This document shows positions 25,120 to 33,309 of a stretch of DNA of 64,000 nt, piece by piece (positions within the stretch are counted from its first letter, which is position 1; every line of letters begins with the position of its first letter). The stretch spans positions 9,577 through 73,576 of the forward strand of contig CAZHUC010000008.1 of the NCBI GenBank assembly GCA_964535825.1, read 5' to 3'. Origin of the DNA: CAZAQK01 sp964535825 (GTDB lineage: Bacteria > Pseudomonadota > Alphaproteobacteria > Rickettsiales > SXRF01). Under the pieces are notes generated by a model. It searched no databases. It had not been told where the DNA came from and was given only the letters and a program-made list of their open reading frames with translations. Position numbers and translations under genes: made by a program.

Positions 25120-26160
25120 ATGATTAGTAATGAAAAAATTCTTGTGCGTACCCTTCTAGGGAAAACTGAAAAACGGATTCCTTTCTGGTTCATGCGTCAG
25201 GCAGGAAGGTATCTTCCAGAATATAGAAAGCTCAGGAGTAATTATAATAATTTTCTGGAATATTGTTACACACCAGAGGCAGCTGTAGAGGCAACACTTC
25301 AACCCATAAAACGGTTTGGTATGGATGCTGCGATCATATTTTCAGATATTCTGGTGATTCCCCATGCAATGGGAATGGATGTACGATTCGAGGAAGGTAA
25401 AGGCCCGATACTTACACCAGTACGAACAGCAGATGAAATAAAACATCTGAAGCCGCTGGATAAAAAATTCCTCTCACCTGTCTATCAGGCGCTAAAAAGG
25501 ACAAGATCGGAATTACCGGAAGAAACAGCACTGATTGGCTTTGCAGGACTTCCGTGGACACTTTCCTGTTACATGATCGAAGGTGGATCCAGTAAGGAAT
25601 TCAATGAAATAAAAACGATCATGAGAAAAGATCCTGAAGTATTTTCTGAACTGACAGAGAAGTTAATTATTGCTGTAACGGATCATATCTTACTGCAAAT
25701 AGAGGCGGGTGCTGAAGTGATTCAATTATTCGACTCATGGGCAGGAATTTTGAATAATGACGAGTTCTTGAAATGGTCGATCGAACCAACACAGAAGATA
25801 GTGCAAGGTATCAGGAAGTATCATCAGGATATACCAATTATCGGATTTCCACGCCAGGCAGGCATAAAATTCATGGATTATGCGAAAATGACAGGTGTGA
25901 ATGCGGTAAGTATCGATAATTCGGTCTCGCTGGGATGGGTACATGATGAATTACAGAAACATACGGTGGTACAAGGTTGCCTGAGTAATGAACTGCTTGC
26001 AGGTGACGCGGATGCGATGCTGGGCGAAACACGGGAGATAATAAATAGTTTTAAGGATAAACCCTTTGTCTTTAATCTCGGTCATGGTATTTTGCCACAC
26101 ACACCGGTAGAAAACGTAGAATTATTGTGTAATTATTTAAAACAAGCAGCGCGGGATTAA
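25120..26160 (+). CDS. hemE: Uroporphyrinogen decarboxylase
   Basis: Decarboxylates uroporphyrinogen III to coproporphyrinogen III in haem synthesis; 346 residues. It has the N-terminal signature WFMRQAGRYLPEYR at about residues 22-35, AIIFSDILVIPHAMG, GFAGLPWTLSCYMIEGG and the C-terminal FNLGHGILPHTPVENV. No clear Shine-Dalgarno precedes the ATG. It uses more AGA/AGG and A/T-ending codons than genes farther away, perhaps because it borders the AT-rich origin. Its stop overlaps the hemH start (TAATG), so hemE-hemH-hemJ form an operon. Confidence 0.96.
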   Translation: MISNEKILVRTLLGKTEKRIPFWFMRQAGRYLPEYRKLRSNYNNFLEYCYTPEAAVEATLQPIKRFGMDAAIIFSDILVIPHAMGMDVRFEEGKGPILTPVRTADEIKHLKPLDKKFLSPVYQALKRTRSELPEETALIGFAGLPWTLSCYMIEGGSSKEFNEIKTIMRKDPEVFSELTEKLIIAVTDHILLQIEAGAEVIQLFDSWAGILNNDEFLKWSIEPTQKIVQGIRKYHQDIPIIGFPRQAGIKFMDYAKMTGVNAVSIDNSVSLGWVHDELQKHTVVQGCLSNELLAGDADAMLGETREIINSFKDKPFVFNLGHGILPHTPVENVELLCNYLKQAARD

Positions 26161-27191
26161 TGTCTAGAACAGCGGTTATTTTATTCAATCTGGGTGGCCC
26201 AGATGATCTAAAGGCGGTGAAGCCATTTCTTTTTAACCTGTTTAACGATAAAGCGATTATACGAGTTCCTCAGCCTTTCAGGTTCATACTTGCTTCCATT
26301 ATTTCCACCATCCGCGCAAAAAAAGCACGATCCATTTATCAGTGCATGGGCGGAAAATCTCCGATCTTAGATCAGACCGTTGCACAGGCGAACGCACTCG
26401 AAAAGATCCTGAGTGTCAAAGGGCAATATAAAGTTTTTGTTTGTATGCGTTACTGGCATCCGATGAGTGATATCGTGGCGATGAAGGTAAAATCCTATAT
26501 GCCGGAACGAATCATTCTTCTGCCACTTTACCCGCAATACTCTACGACGACGACCGCATCTTCGGTTGCGCATTGGGATAAGGCGGCGGCTAAAGCCGGG
26601 CTTTCCAATATCCCGACCAAACTTATCTGCTGCTATCATGATGATTACGGATTCGCTGCGGCACATGTGCAACTCATCAAGGATATTTACTGGAAAGCGG
26701 CAGAGAATGGTAAACCACGCGTATTATTTTCGGCACATGGTCTGCCGAAAAAAGTGATAAAAGCTGGTGATCCGTATCAGGAACAAGTGGAAGACAGTGT
26801 TGCGCGTATCGTGCAGATTCTTTCCATTGAGGGCTTTGATCATCGTATCTGTTACCAGAGCAAAGTTGGGCCGATGCAGTGGATCGGACCTTCTACCGAA
26901 GAAGAGATATTAGAGGCCGGAAAAGATGGCGTGCCAATTGTTGTTGTGCCGATCGCATTCGTTTCCGAGCATTCAGAAACATTGGTTGAGCTGGATGTAG
27001 AATATCGCGAGCTCGCCAGCGAACATGGTGTTCCCTCTTATTGGCGTGTGCCGGCACTGGGATGTGAGCCTTACTATATCCAGACACTTGCGGATCTTTG
27101 CCTGGGCAAAACATCCAAAAAGAAAGAATGCGACTACTGCAAGAAGCATTTCCCGCAGGATGGAGAAATGCCTTGTAAGATGGCCGCGTAA
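26160..27191 (+). CDS. hemH: Ferrochelatase, with Cys-rich C-terminus
   Basis: Inserts ferrous iron into protoporphyrin IX; 343 residues. It shows FNLGGPDDLKAVKPFLFNLF at the N-terminus, LYPQYSTTTTASS, the active-site FSAHGLPKKVIKAGDPY and the Glu-containing PIAFVSEHSETLVELDVEY. The C-terminus carries CDYC and a further Cys (PCKMAA), with an ICCYHDD in the middle. Some bacterial and animal ferrochelatases bind a [2Fe-2S] cluster through comparable cysteines, so a cluster is possible here (inference). It starts in the hemE stop (TAATG) and is 3 bp from hemJ. Confidence 0.95.
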   Translation: MSRTAVILFNLGGPDDLKAVKPFLFNLFNDKAIIRVPQPFRFILASIISTIRAKKARSIYQCMGGKSPILDQTVAQANALEKILSVKGQYKVFVCMRYWHPMSDIVAMKVKSYMPERIILLPLYPQYSTTTTASSVAHWDKAAAKAGLSNIPTKLICCYHDDYGFAAAHVQLIKDIYWKAAENGKPRVLFSAHGLPKKVIKAGDPYQEQVEDSVARIVQILSIEGFDHRICYQSKVGPMQWIGPSTEEEILEAGKDGVPIVVVPIAFVSEHSETLVELDVEYRELASEHGVPSYWRVPALGCEPYYIQTLADLCLGKTSKKKECDYCKKHFPQDGEMPCKMAA

Positions 27192-27194
27192 TTT

Positions 27195-27638
27195 ATGGTC
27201 GACAGCTTATACCACTGGCTGAAAGCATTTCATATCATCGCTGTTGTTGCCTGGATGTGCGGCATGCTCTATTTGCCGCGTCTGTTCGTTTATCATTCCA
27301 AAGTAGCTGTTGGCAGTGAGGCATCAGAGCTTTTCAAGGTGATGGAACATAAGCTCATGCGGCTTATCATCAACCCAGCCATGATCGTAAGCTGGATATT
27401 GGGGTTATGGATCGCTTACCTCATCAATGCGTTCGATCCGGTGAATGGACTGTGGTTGCATTACAAACTGGCACTTGTCATAGCCATGCAGATCGTACAC
27501 GCCATGATGAGTCGTTTCCGAAAAGCATTCGCCCGCGATGAACGCCCTAAATCGGAAAAATATTTCCGCATATTCAATGAAGTGCCAACAATTTTGATGA
27601 TTATCATCATCATACTGGTGGTTGTCAGGCCGGTATAA
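27195..27638 (+). CDS. hemJ: Protoporphyrinogen IX oxidase, HemJ type
   Basis: Oxidises protoporphyrinogen IX to protoporphyrin IX in the inner membrane; 147 residues with four hydrophobic helices. Visible family features are KAFHIIAVVAWMCGMLYLPRLFVYH near the N-terminus (conserved His and membrane helix, spread over about 25 residues), RLIINPAMIVSWILG, and a final hydrophobic stretch ending RPV. It follows hemH by 3 bp and completes a three-gene end-of-pathway haem operon. HemG and HemY are not seen in the window. Confidence 0.93.
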   Translation: MVDSLYHWLKAFHIIAVVAWMCGMLYLPRLFVYHSKVAVGSEASELFKVMEHKLMRLIINPAMIVSWILGLWIAYLINAFDPVNGLWLHYKLALVIAMQIVHAMMSRFRKAFARDERPKSEKYFRIFNEVPTILMIIIIILVVVRPV

Positions 27639-27652
27639 GGCGTTAAAGTTTG

Positions 27653-27681
27653 TTGACCTTAGCTGCTAAATAACGTATATT
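27653..27681 (+). promoter_or_regulatory. Sigma-70-type promoter for rho
   Basis: TTGACC (27653-27658) and TATATT (27676-27681) are separated by exactly 17 bp, a near-consensus housekeeping promoter. Transcription would start near 27688, leaving a leader of about 85 nt before the rho ATG. Confidence 0.8.
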
Positions 27682-27760
27682 ACTTCCATTCAGACAGCGC
27701 ACACACTTCCCCGCGCGTCCCTCCCAATCCCCTTCAATTTGTATATAACCCTCCCCGAAC
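27682..27760 (+). promoter_or_regulatory. C-rich, G-poor rho leader (rut-like)
   Basis: By hand count this 79-nt leader has about 35 C and only 8 G, with pyrimidine clusters such as CGTCCCTCCCAATCCCC. C-rich, G-poor, unstructured RNA is what Rho loads on. In other bacteria rho limits its own expression by early termination in its leader, so autoregulation is a reasonable inference here. Confidence 0.55.
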
Positions 27761-27772
27761 AGATTTATTTTT

Positions 27773-29035
27773 ATGAAACTTCAAGAACTTAAGCTGAAAA
27801 CAGCCGATGAATTACTGCAACTCGCCGAAGAGGCAGGCGTAGAGAACGCCAGCACCCTGCTCAAGCAGGAGATGATCTTCGCCATCCTGAAAAAACAGGC
27901 AGAAAAGGGCGAAGCTATTCTTGGTGAAGGTGTTATTGAAGTACTTCAGGATGGGTTTGGTTTCCTGCGTTCGCCACTTGCTAACTATCTGGCAGGACCG
28001 GATGATATTTATGTTTCACCCTCACAGATCCGTCGCTTCGCGCTTCGTACCGGTGATACAGTGGAAGGTGAGATACGCGCGCCAAAGGATGGTGAGCGTT
28101 ACTTTGCACTGGTGAAGGTCAACCGCATCAATTTCGATGATCCGGAAGCTGTTCGCCATCGTATCAATTTTGACAACCTGACCCCGCTCTATCCAGAACG
28201 CCGTATCAAACTGGAAGTAGAGAATCGCCCGGATAAAAAAGATCTCTCCATGCGCGTGGCGGATATCGTAACCCCACTGGGTTTTGGTCAGCGCGCATTG
28301 ATCGTTGCGCCACCACGCACTGGTAAAACCGTTTATCTTCAGAATATTGCGCATTCTATTACCGCTAACCACCCCGATGCTTTCCTGATCGTTCTGCTTA
28401 TCGATGAACGTCCGGAAGAGGTAACCGACATGCAGCGCACCGTGAAAGGTGAAGTGGTTTCATCTACGTTCGATGAACCAGCGACCCGACACGTGCAGCT
28501 TGCTGAAATGGTTATTGAGAAAGCTAAAAAGCTCGTCGAGCATAAAAAGGATGTGGTGATCCTGCTGGATTCTATCACCCGTCTTGCGCGTGCGTACAAC
28601 ACGGTTGTGCCTTCATCAGGTAAAGTGCTCACCGGTGGTGTGGATGCGAATGCGCTGCAGCGTCCGAAGCGTTTCTTTGGTGCTGCGCGTAACATCGAAC
28701 ATGGTGGTTCACTCACCATTATCGCAACCGCGCTGATCGAAACCGGCAGCCGCATGGACGAAGTGATCTTTGAAGAATTCAAAGGTACAGGTAACTCTGA
28801 AATTATCCTTGATCGTAAACTGGCGGATAAACGTACCTTCCCTGCCATGGACATCACCAAGTCCGGCACGCGTAAGGAAGACCTGCTGGTGGATAAGGCG
28901 ACCCTCACGAAGATGTGGGTGATGCGCAAGATCCTTGCACCGATGGGCGCTGTGGACGGTATCGAGTTCCTGCTTGAGAAGCTGGGCGAGACCAAGAACA
29001 ACGGCGAGTTCTTCGATAAGATGAACAAGCCGTGA
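27773..29035 (+). CDS. rho: Transcription termination factor Rho
   Basis: Hexameric RNA helicase that ends transcription; 420 residues, standard length. The N-terminal RNA-binding region has GEGVIEVLQDGFGFLRS and DDIYVSPSQIRRF. The ATPase domain has Walker A-containing GQRALIVAPPRTGKTVYLQ at about residues 168-186, Walker B VVILLDSITRLARAYN, the Q-loop area and the R-loop TGGVDANALQRPKRFFGAARN around residues 282-302. No clear Shine-Dalgarno precedes its ATG. It has its own promoter and a C-rich leader. Confidence 0.97.
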   Translation: MKLQELKLKTADELLQLAEEAGVENASTLLKQEMIFAILKKQAEKGEAILGEGVIEVLQDGFGFLRSPLANYLAGPDDIYVSPSQIRRFALRTGDTVEGEIRAPKDGERYFALVKVNRINFDDPEAVRHRINFDNLTPLYPERRIKLEVENRPDKKDLSMRVADIVTPLGFGQRALIVAPPRTGKTVYLQNIAHSITANHPDAFLIVLLIDERPEEVTDMQRTVKGEVVSSTFDEPATRHVQLAEMVIEKAKKLVEHKKDVVILLDSITRLARAYNTVVPSSGKVLTGGVDANALQRPKRFFGAARNIEHGGSLTIIATALIETGSRMDEVIFEEFKGTGNSEIILDRKLADKRTFPAMDITKSGTRKEDLLVDKATLTKMWVMRKILAPMGAVDGIEFLLEKLGETKNNGEFFDKMNKP

Positions 29036-29078
29036 TGGCTTAAGCAAAAATTAATTCTGCTCGCCTAATTGTGGATGG

Positions 29079-30038
29079 ATGAGTACGCTCGTTCGATACA
29101 TCCTGCCTGCCGAATGGATCATAGTATTTGGCTTTCTGGTATATGGAGCACTGCTGCTTTTTGGCTATCCGGTGCTTATTCCGGCAGCAGAAGGTGGCGA
29201 GGTGCTAATGGCACTGGGGCGCACCAAGAATTACAGCATCATATTGCTGACGAGTGTCGGCTTCTTTGTGTTGATGACACTGATACGAGGCATCATGCGA
29301 CGGCAGCTTTCTATCCGGTCACTATTGGCTGATATACAGATATTCCTCAGGTTGCTGGTATGTTTGCTGTTGGCCATCTATCTCATGCTGTGTTTCAAAT
29401 GGTGGGCGCATACGGACGGTGTCCTTTATGATGAGCTGTATGAGAGTCTCGATAAGACATTTGCCTGGCTGAAGGATGGATTTTTCTTTCTGGATTCATT
29501 GGCTGCGATCCCGCACATTTATTACTTCCATCTTTTCTCCGGTATGTTTCTTAGCGGGTATATCATGTGTATATTGTTCGAAAAGGAGCAATTTACCCGC
29601 ATGGTGACCGCCAACATAGCGGTCGCAATACTGGGTGGCCTTGGTTACATGATCGCGCCTGCGTATGGCCCTGTGTTCTTTTCTGTCTCGGAGGATGTGG
29701 CGCTTAGATCCAGTCAGGAGGCGATGCTTTCTGTGACCGAGGCGTTCCGTACATCCGGCGGCAAGATATTCAATCCTGCATTCTTCGAGGGTGTGCTTGG
29801 TGCAATGCCATCGCTGCACATTGCCCATGCTATTGTCATCACCGTTTATAACTGGCGTTTGAATGTGGGCAATGGGCTGATCTTTTGCCTGTTCACCCTA
29901 TACATCGCAACCTATGCGGTTGTAACTCGCTTTCATTACATCGTTGACCTGCAGGCAGGCATAGTGCTTTCCTTGCTTTGTATCATTATTGTGGATCGTA
30001 TGTATGCCATGCATCGGGTAGCGCGAACGAGGCAGTAA
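29079..30038 (+). CDS. PAP2-superfamily membrane phosphatase/transferase, copy 1
   Basis: A 319-residue polytopic membrane protein with six or more hydrophobic helices. The PAP2-type active-site motifs are GAMPSLHIAHA (about residues 240-250) and VTRFHYIVDLQAG (about 285-297), giving the two catalytic His and the Asp. The pattern MPSLH...HYxxD is that of the PAP2_3 group, which includes inositol-phosphorylceramide synthase relatives. Substrate unknown, probably a lipid phosphate or phospholipid head group. It is followed after 42 bp by a clear paralogue with the same motifs, which suggests tandem duplication. Confidence 0.8.
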   Translation: MSTLVRYILPAEWIIVFGFLVYGALLLFGYPVLIPAAEGGEVLMALGRTKNYSIILLTSVGFFVLMTLIRGIMRRQLSIRSLLADIQIFLRLLVCLLLAIYLMLCFKWWAHTDGVLYDELYESLDKTFAWLKDGFFFLDSLAAIPHIYYFHLFSGMFLSGYIMCILFEKEQFTRMVTANIAVAILGGLGYMIAPAYGPVFFSVSEDVALRSSQEAMLSVTEAFRTSGGKIFNPAFFEGVLGAMPSLHIAHAIVITVYNWRLNVGNGLIFCLFTLYIATYAVVTRFHYIVDLQAGIVLSLLCIIIVDRMYAMHRVARTRQ

Positions 30039-30080
30039 TTTTAACAGCTCTTTAAGTTTTGCTCTCTAATTTGGGCTGGT

Positions 30081-31034
30081 ATGCATAAATCCCAGCGTTT
30101 TCTTACGGTTGAAGTTGTCGCGTTGTTCGGGCTGTGTATATTCTTTCTGCTAAAGAATATCTTTTCTTACCCGTATGTTTTTCCCTCTGGTGGCGGCGGG
30201 GAAATCCTTCAGCAATTCGCAGGCACTAAAAGTTACCTGAGCTATCTGATACTGGCGGCAGTGGTCTATATTACCAGCATGGCGGTTCGCCAGTTCATTC
30301 TCAAAAAGCCGCCAGGCATTTCGCCAACGCAGGGCTTTATCAATTTCTTCAGGCTCACACTGGCATCGGCAGTGTGCTTTTACCTGATGCTCGTATTCAA
30401 ATGGTGGTCACATATCGGTACGGCAACGTACGATGATATGTATTACGCCTTCGATAATGCCATCGGTGGCTATGGCTGGATCGATGCTATCGCTGGTGCG
30501 CTGCCCATTGATCATATGATGTATTTCCGGCTGTTCGCTTTCTCGATCGTATTCACCTATCTGGTGTGCGCGGCCATACGATTTGAATTGCTCGAGCGTG
30601 TGGTGACGGGCAATGCGATCGTTGCAGTTGTGGGTGGTCTCGGCTATATGATCGCGCCCGCTTACGGGCCTTTTATTTTCCTGCCGTCACATGGCGCGCT
30701 GCATGAGACCCAGCAGATGATGTTGCAGATGACAGAGAAATTCCGAGAGATCGGCGGCCCATACGAGACAGGATTTTATATGGAAGGTGTACTTGGCGCG
30801 ATGCCATCACTGCACATCGCCCATGTGTTGGTGCTTAGCTACTACATATCTAAACTCTCAAAATGGCTTGGGCGCGTGTTCGGAGTGTTTTCTGTTTACA
30901 TCGCAATATACGCAGTGGTCACGCGCTTCCATTACATCATCGATCTGTTCGCCGGTGCTGCATTGGCGATACTAGCCGTATACTGCACGGAATGGCTGGC
31001 TATGAAATTACGCCATAAATCGCGAAAATATTGA
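30081..31034 (+). CDS. PAP2-superfamily membrane phosphatase/transferase, copy 2
   Basis: A 317-residue paralogue of the preceding gene. Shared blocks are FKWW(A/S)H, GGLGYMIAPAYGP, the identical GVLGAMPSLHIAH and YAVVTRFHYIIDL. The catalytic residues are therefore kept in both copies, so neither looks like a decaying duplicate. The loops between helices differ strongly, for example the segment after the FKWWSH motif, which suggests different substrates or partners. An 18-bp weak hairpin with a short T-rich tail follows. Function beyond PAP2-type lipid phosphate chemistry is not known. Confidence 0.8.
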   Translation: MHKSQRFLTVEVVALFGLCIFFLLKNIFSYPYVFPSGGGGEILQQFAGTKSYLSYLILAAVVYITSMAVRQFILKKPPGISPTQGFINFFRLTLASAVCFYLMLVFKWWSHIGTATYDDMYYAFDNAIGGYGWIDAIAGALPIDHMMYFRLFAFSIVFTYLVCAAIRFELLERVVTGNAIVAVVGGLGYMIAPAYGPFIFLPSHGALHETQQMMLQMTEKFREIGGPYETGFYMEGVLGAMPSLHIAHVLVLSYYISKLSKWLGRVFGVFSVYIAIYAVVTRFHYIIDLFAGAALAILAVYCTEWLAMKLRHKSRKY

Positions 31035-31046
31035 ATAAATACAGCC

Positions 31047-31067
31047 CTCTATAGGGATAGAGTATTT
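31047..31067 (+). terminator. Weak terminator-like hairpin after the second PAP2 gene
   Basis: CTCTAT and ATAGAG form a perfect 6-bp stem around AGGG, followed by TATTTT. It is short and A/T-rich, so it may be a weak terminator or chance. It separates the PAP2 genes from mdh. Confidence 0.35.
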
Positions 31068-31137
31068 TAATCTGGTCTTAATGAAACTATTCTACTATCT
31101 GTACCCTGTATTTTTTAAACTCAGGAAGGATAATACT

Positions 31138-32103
31138 ATGACTGCTCGCAAGAAAATCGCCCTTGTTGGTGCCGGAATGATCGGTGGTACGCTCGCTCAT
31201 TTATGTGAACTCAAGAATCTTGGTGATGTGGTATTGTTCGATATCGCCGAAGGCCTGCCGCAAGGCAAGGCGCTCGATATTTCGCAGAGCTCGGCCGTGG
31301 ATGGTCATGATGTGCATCTGAAAGGCACAAATGATTATGCCGATCTGAAAAATTCCGATGTAGTGATAGTAACCGCTGGTGTGCCGCGCAAACCGGGCAT
31401 GAGCCGCGATGACCTGCTTGCTATCAACACCGGCATCATCAAGACCGTTGCTGAAAATATTAAAAAACATTGTCCGAATGCATTCGTGATCGTGATCACC
31501 AACCCGCTTGATGCAATGGTTTGGGTCATGCAGAAGCTTTCTGGTCTGCCAGCCAATAAAGTAGTGGGTATGGCGGGTGTGCTGGATTCATCACGTTTTG
31601 CCTACTTCCTGGCAGAAGAGCTGAAAGTATCTATCTCCGATATCAACGCATTCGTACTTGGTGGTCATGGTGATACGATGGTACCTGTGACCAATTACAC
31701 CACCATCTCAGGTATTCCGCTTCCGGAATTTGTAAGGATGGGCTGGCTGAAACAGGATAAGCTCGATCAGATCGTACAGCGTACGCGTGATGGTGGTGCC
31801 GAGATCGTGGGGCTTCTCAAGACCGGTTCGGCATTCTATGCACCTGCTGCTTCTGCCATCCGTATGGCTGAAGCGTATCTGTATGACAAAAAACGCATCC
31901 TGCCATGTGCTGCGCACCTTACTGGCCAGTATGGGGTAAAAGACCTGTATGTTGGTGTTCCGTGCGTTATCGGCGCGAATGGCGTGGAGAAAATTGTTGA
32001 AATTTCATTGAATACAGAGCAAAAAGCGATGTTCGATAAATCGGTTGATGCAGTAAAAGGCCTATGTGCCGCCATTAAGCTGGATGGCGCAAAAGCAGCA
32101 TAA
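31138..32103 (+). CDS. mdh: Malate dehydrogenase (NAD)
   Basis: Interconverts malate and oxaloacetate in the TCA cycle; 321 residues, of the lactate-dehydrogenase-like bacterial type. It has the nucleotide-binding KIALVGAGMIGGTLAHL, VTAGVPRKPGMSRDDLL with substrate-binding Arg residues, ITNPLDAMVWV and the catalytic His in VLGGHGDTMVP. ATG 31138 is preceded by a strong AGGAAGGA; an upstream in-frame ATG at 31081 has none and adds unconserved residues. It is first in the TCA cluster mdh-sucC-sucD-sucA. Confidence 0.96.
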   Translation: MTARKKIALVGAGMIGGTLAHLCELKNLGDVVLFDIAEGLPQGKALDISQSSAVDGHDVHLKGTNDYADLKNSDVVIVTAGVPRKPGMSRDDLLAINTGIIKTVAENIKKHCPNAFVIVITNPLDAMVWVMQKLSGLPANKVVGMAGVLDSSRFAYFLAEELKVSISDINAFVLGGHGDTMVPVTNYTTISGIPLPEFVRMGWLKQDKLDQIVQRTRDGGAEIVGLLKTGSAFYAPAASAIRMAEAYLYDKKRILPCAAHLTGQYGVKDLYVGVPCVIGANGVEKIVEISLNTEQKAMFDKSVDAVKGLCAAIKLDGAKAA

Positions 32104-32136
32104 CAACAGACTACCCAAGTCACAGAGGTTATAAAA

Positions 32137-33309
32137 ATGAATATACATGAATACCAAGCCAAGCAGATCTTGGCTAAATACAAAGTAGCAGTGCCACGCG
32201 GCCAGGTTGCCTACACCCCGCATGAGGCGGTGCAGGTGGCGCAGAACCTCGGCGGCAAACTCTGGGTGGTGAAAGCCCAGATCCATGCCGGTGGCCGAGG
32301 TAAAGGCGGTGGCGTGAAGCTCGCGAAAACTCTGGACGAAGTGGAAACACTTGCCAAGAACATGATTGGCATGACGCTGGTTACGCACCAGACTGGCCCG
32401 GAAGGCAAGCTGGTGAAGCGCATTTATGTTGAAGAAGGCACAAGCATTGCCAAAGAACTTTACTTAAGCATGCTGGTTGACCGTGCGACCTCGCAGGTGA
32501 CATTCGTTGCATCATCTGAGGGCGGTGTGGAGATTGAGGAAGTTGCGGAGAAACATCCCGAGAAGATCATCAAGCAGGCAGTAGATCCTGCAGCAGGTCT
32601 TCAGTCGTATCACATTCGTAAGCTGATCTTCGGACTTAACATTCCAAAAGAAGTGCAGCCGGAATTCACTAAATTCATTGAAGGCCTGTGGCGTGCATTC
32701 ATGGATACCGACGCGTCGCAGCTCGAGATCAATCCGCTGGTAATTACTGGCGATAACCACATCATCGCGCTCGATGCGAAATTCAATTTCGATGAGAACG
32801 CCCTCTTCCGTCACCCGGATATTCATGATCTGCGTGATCCGGATGAAGAAGATCCGCTGGAGCAGAAAGCGGCCAAATTTGGCCTTTCCTACATCAAGAT
32901 GGATGGCAACATTGGTTGTATGGTGAACGGCGCAGGCCTTGCCATGGCGACGATGGACATCGTAAAACTCTATGGCGGTACGCCGGCTAACTTCCTCGAT
33001 GTGGGTGGTGGCGCGAACCGTGAAAAAGTAACCGAAGCCTTCAAGCTGATCTTATCCGATTCCAACGTGGAGGGCATTCTGGTGAATATCTTCGGTGGTA
33101 TCATGCGCTGCGATATTATCGCAGAAGGTATCATCACCGCTGCACGCGAAGTAAATCTGCATGTACCGCTGGTAGTACGCCTAGAAGGTACGAACGTAGA
33201 GCTTGGCAAAAAGATGCTGGCTTCTTCCGGCCTTGCGATTACGACCGGTGATAATCTTGGCGATGCCGCAGAAAAAATTGTCGGCGCAGTAAAAAGAAAG
33301 GCAGCCTAA
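32137..33309 (+). CDS. sucC: Succinyl-CoA synthetase beta subunit (ADP-forming)
   Basis: ATP-grasp subunit of succinyl-CoA synthetase; 390 residues. It begins MNIHEYQAKQILAKY, then has VVKAQIHAGGRGKGGGVKLAKT, LEINPLV and the C-terminal GGANREKVTEAFKLILSD and NIFGGIMRCD. It lies 33 bp after mdh and overlaps sucD by one base (TAATG). The subunit pairs with SucD to make ATP or GTP from succinyl-CoA; nucleotide preference is inferred only from the family. Confidence 0.97.
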   Translation: MNIHEYQAKQILAKYKVAVPRGQVAYTPHEAVQVAQNLGGKLWVVKAQIHAGGRGKGGGVKLAKTLDEVETLAKNMIGMTLVTHQTGPEGKLVKRIYVEEGTSIAKELYLSMLVDRATSQVTFVASSEGGVEIEEVAEKHPEKIIKQAVDPAAGLQSYHIRKLIFGLNIPKEVQPEFTKFIEGLWRAFMDTDASQLEINPLVITGDNHIIALDAKFNFDENALFRHPDIHDLRDPDEEDPLEQKAAKFGLSYIKMDGNIGCMVNGAGLAMATMDIVKLYGGTPANFLDVGGGANREKVTEAFKLILSDSNVEGILVNIFGGIMRCDIIAEGIITAAREVNLHVPLVVRLEGTNVELGKKMLASSGLAITTGDNLGDAAEKIVGAVKRKAA

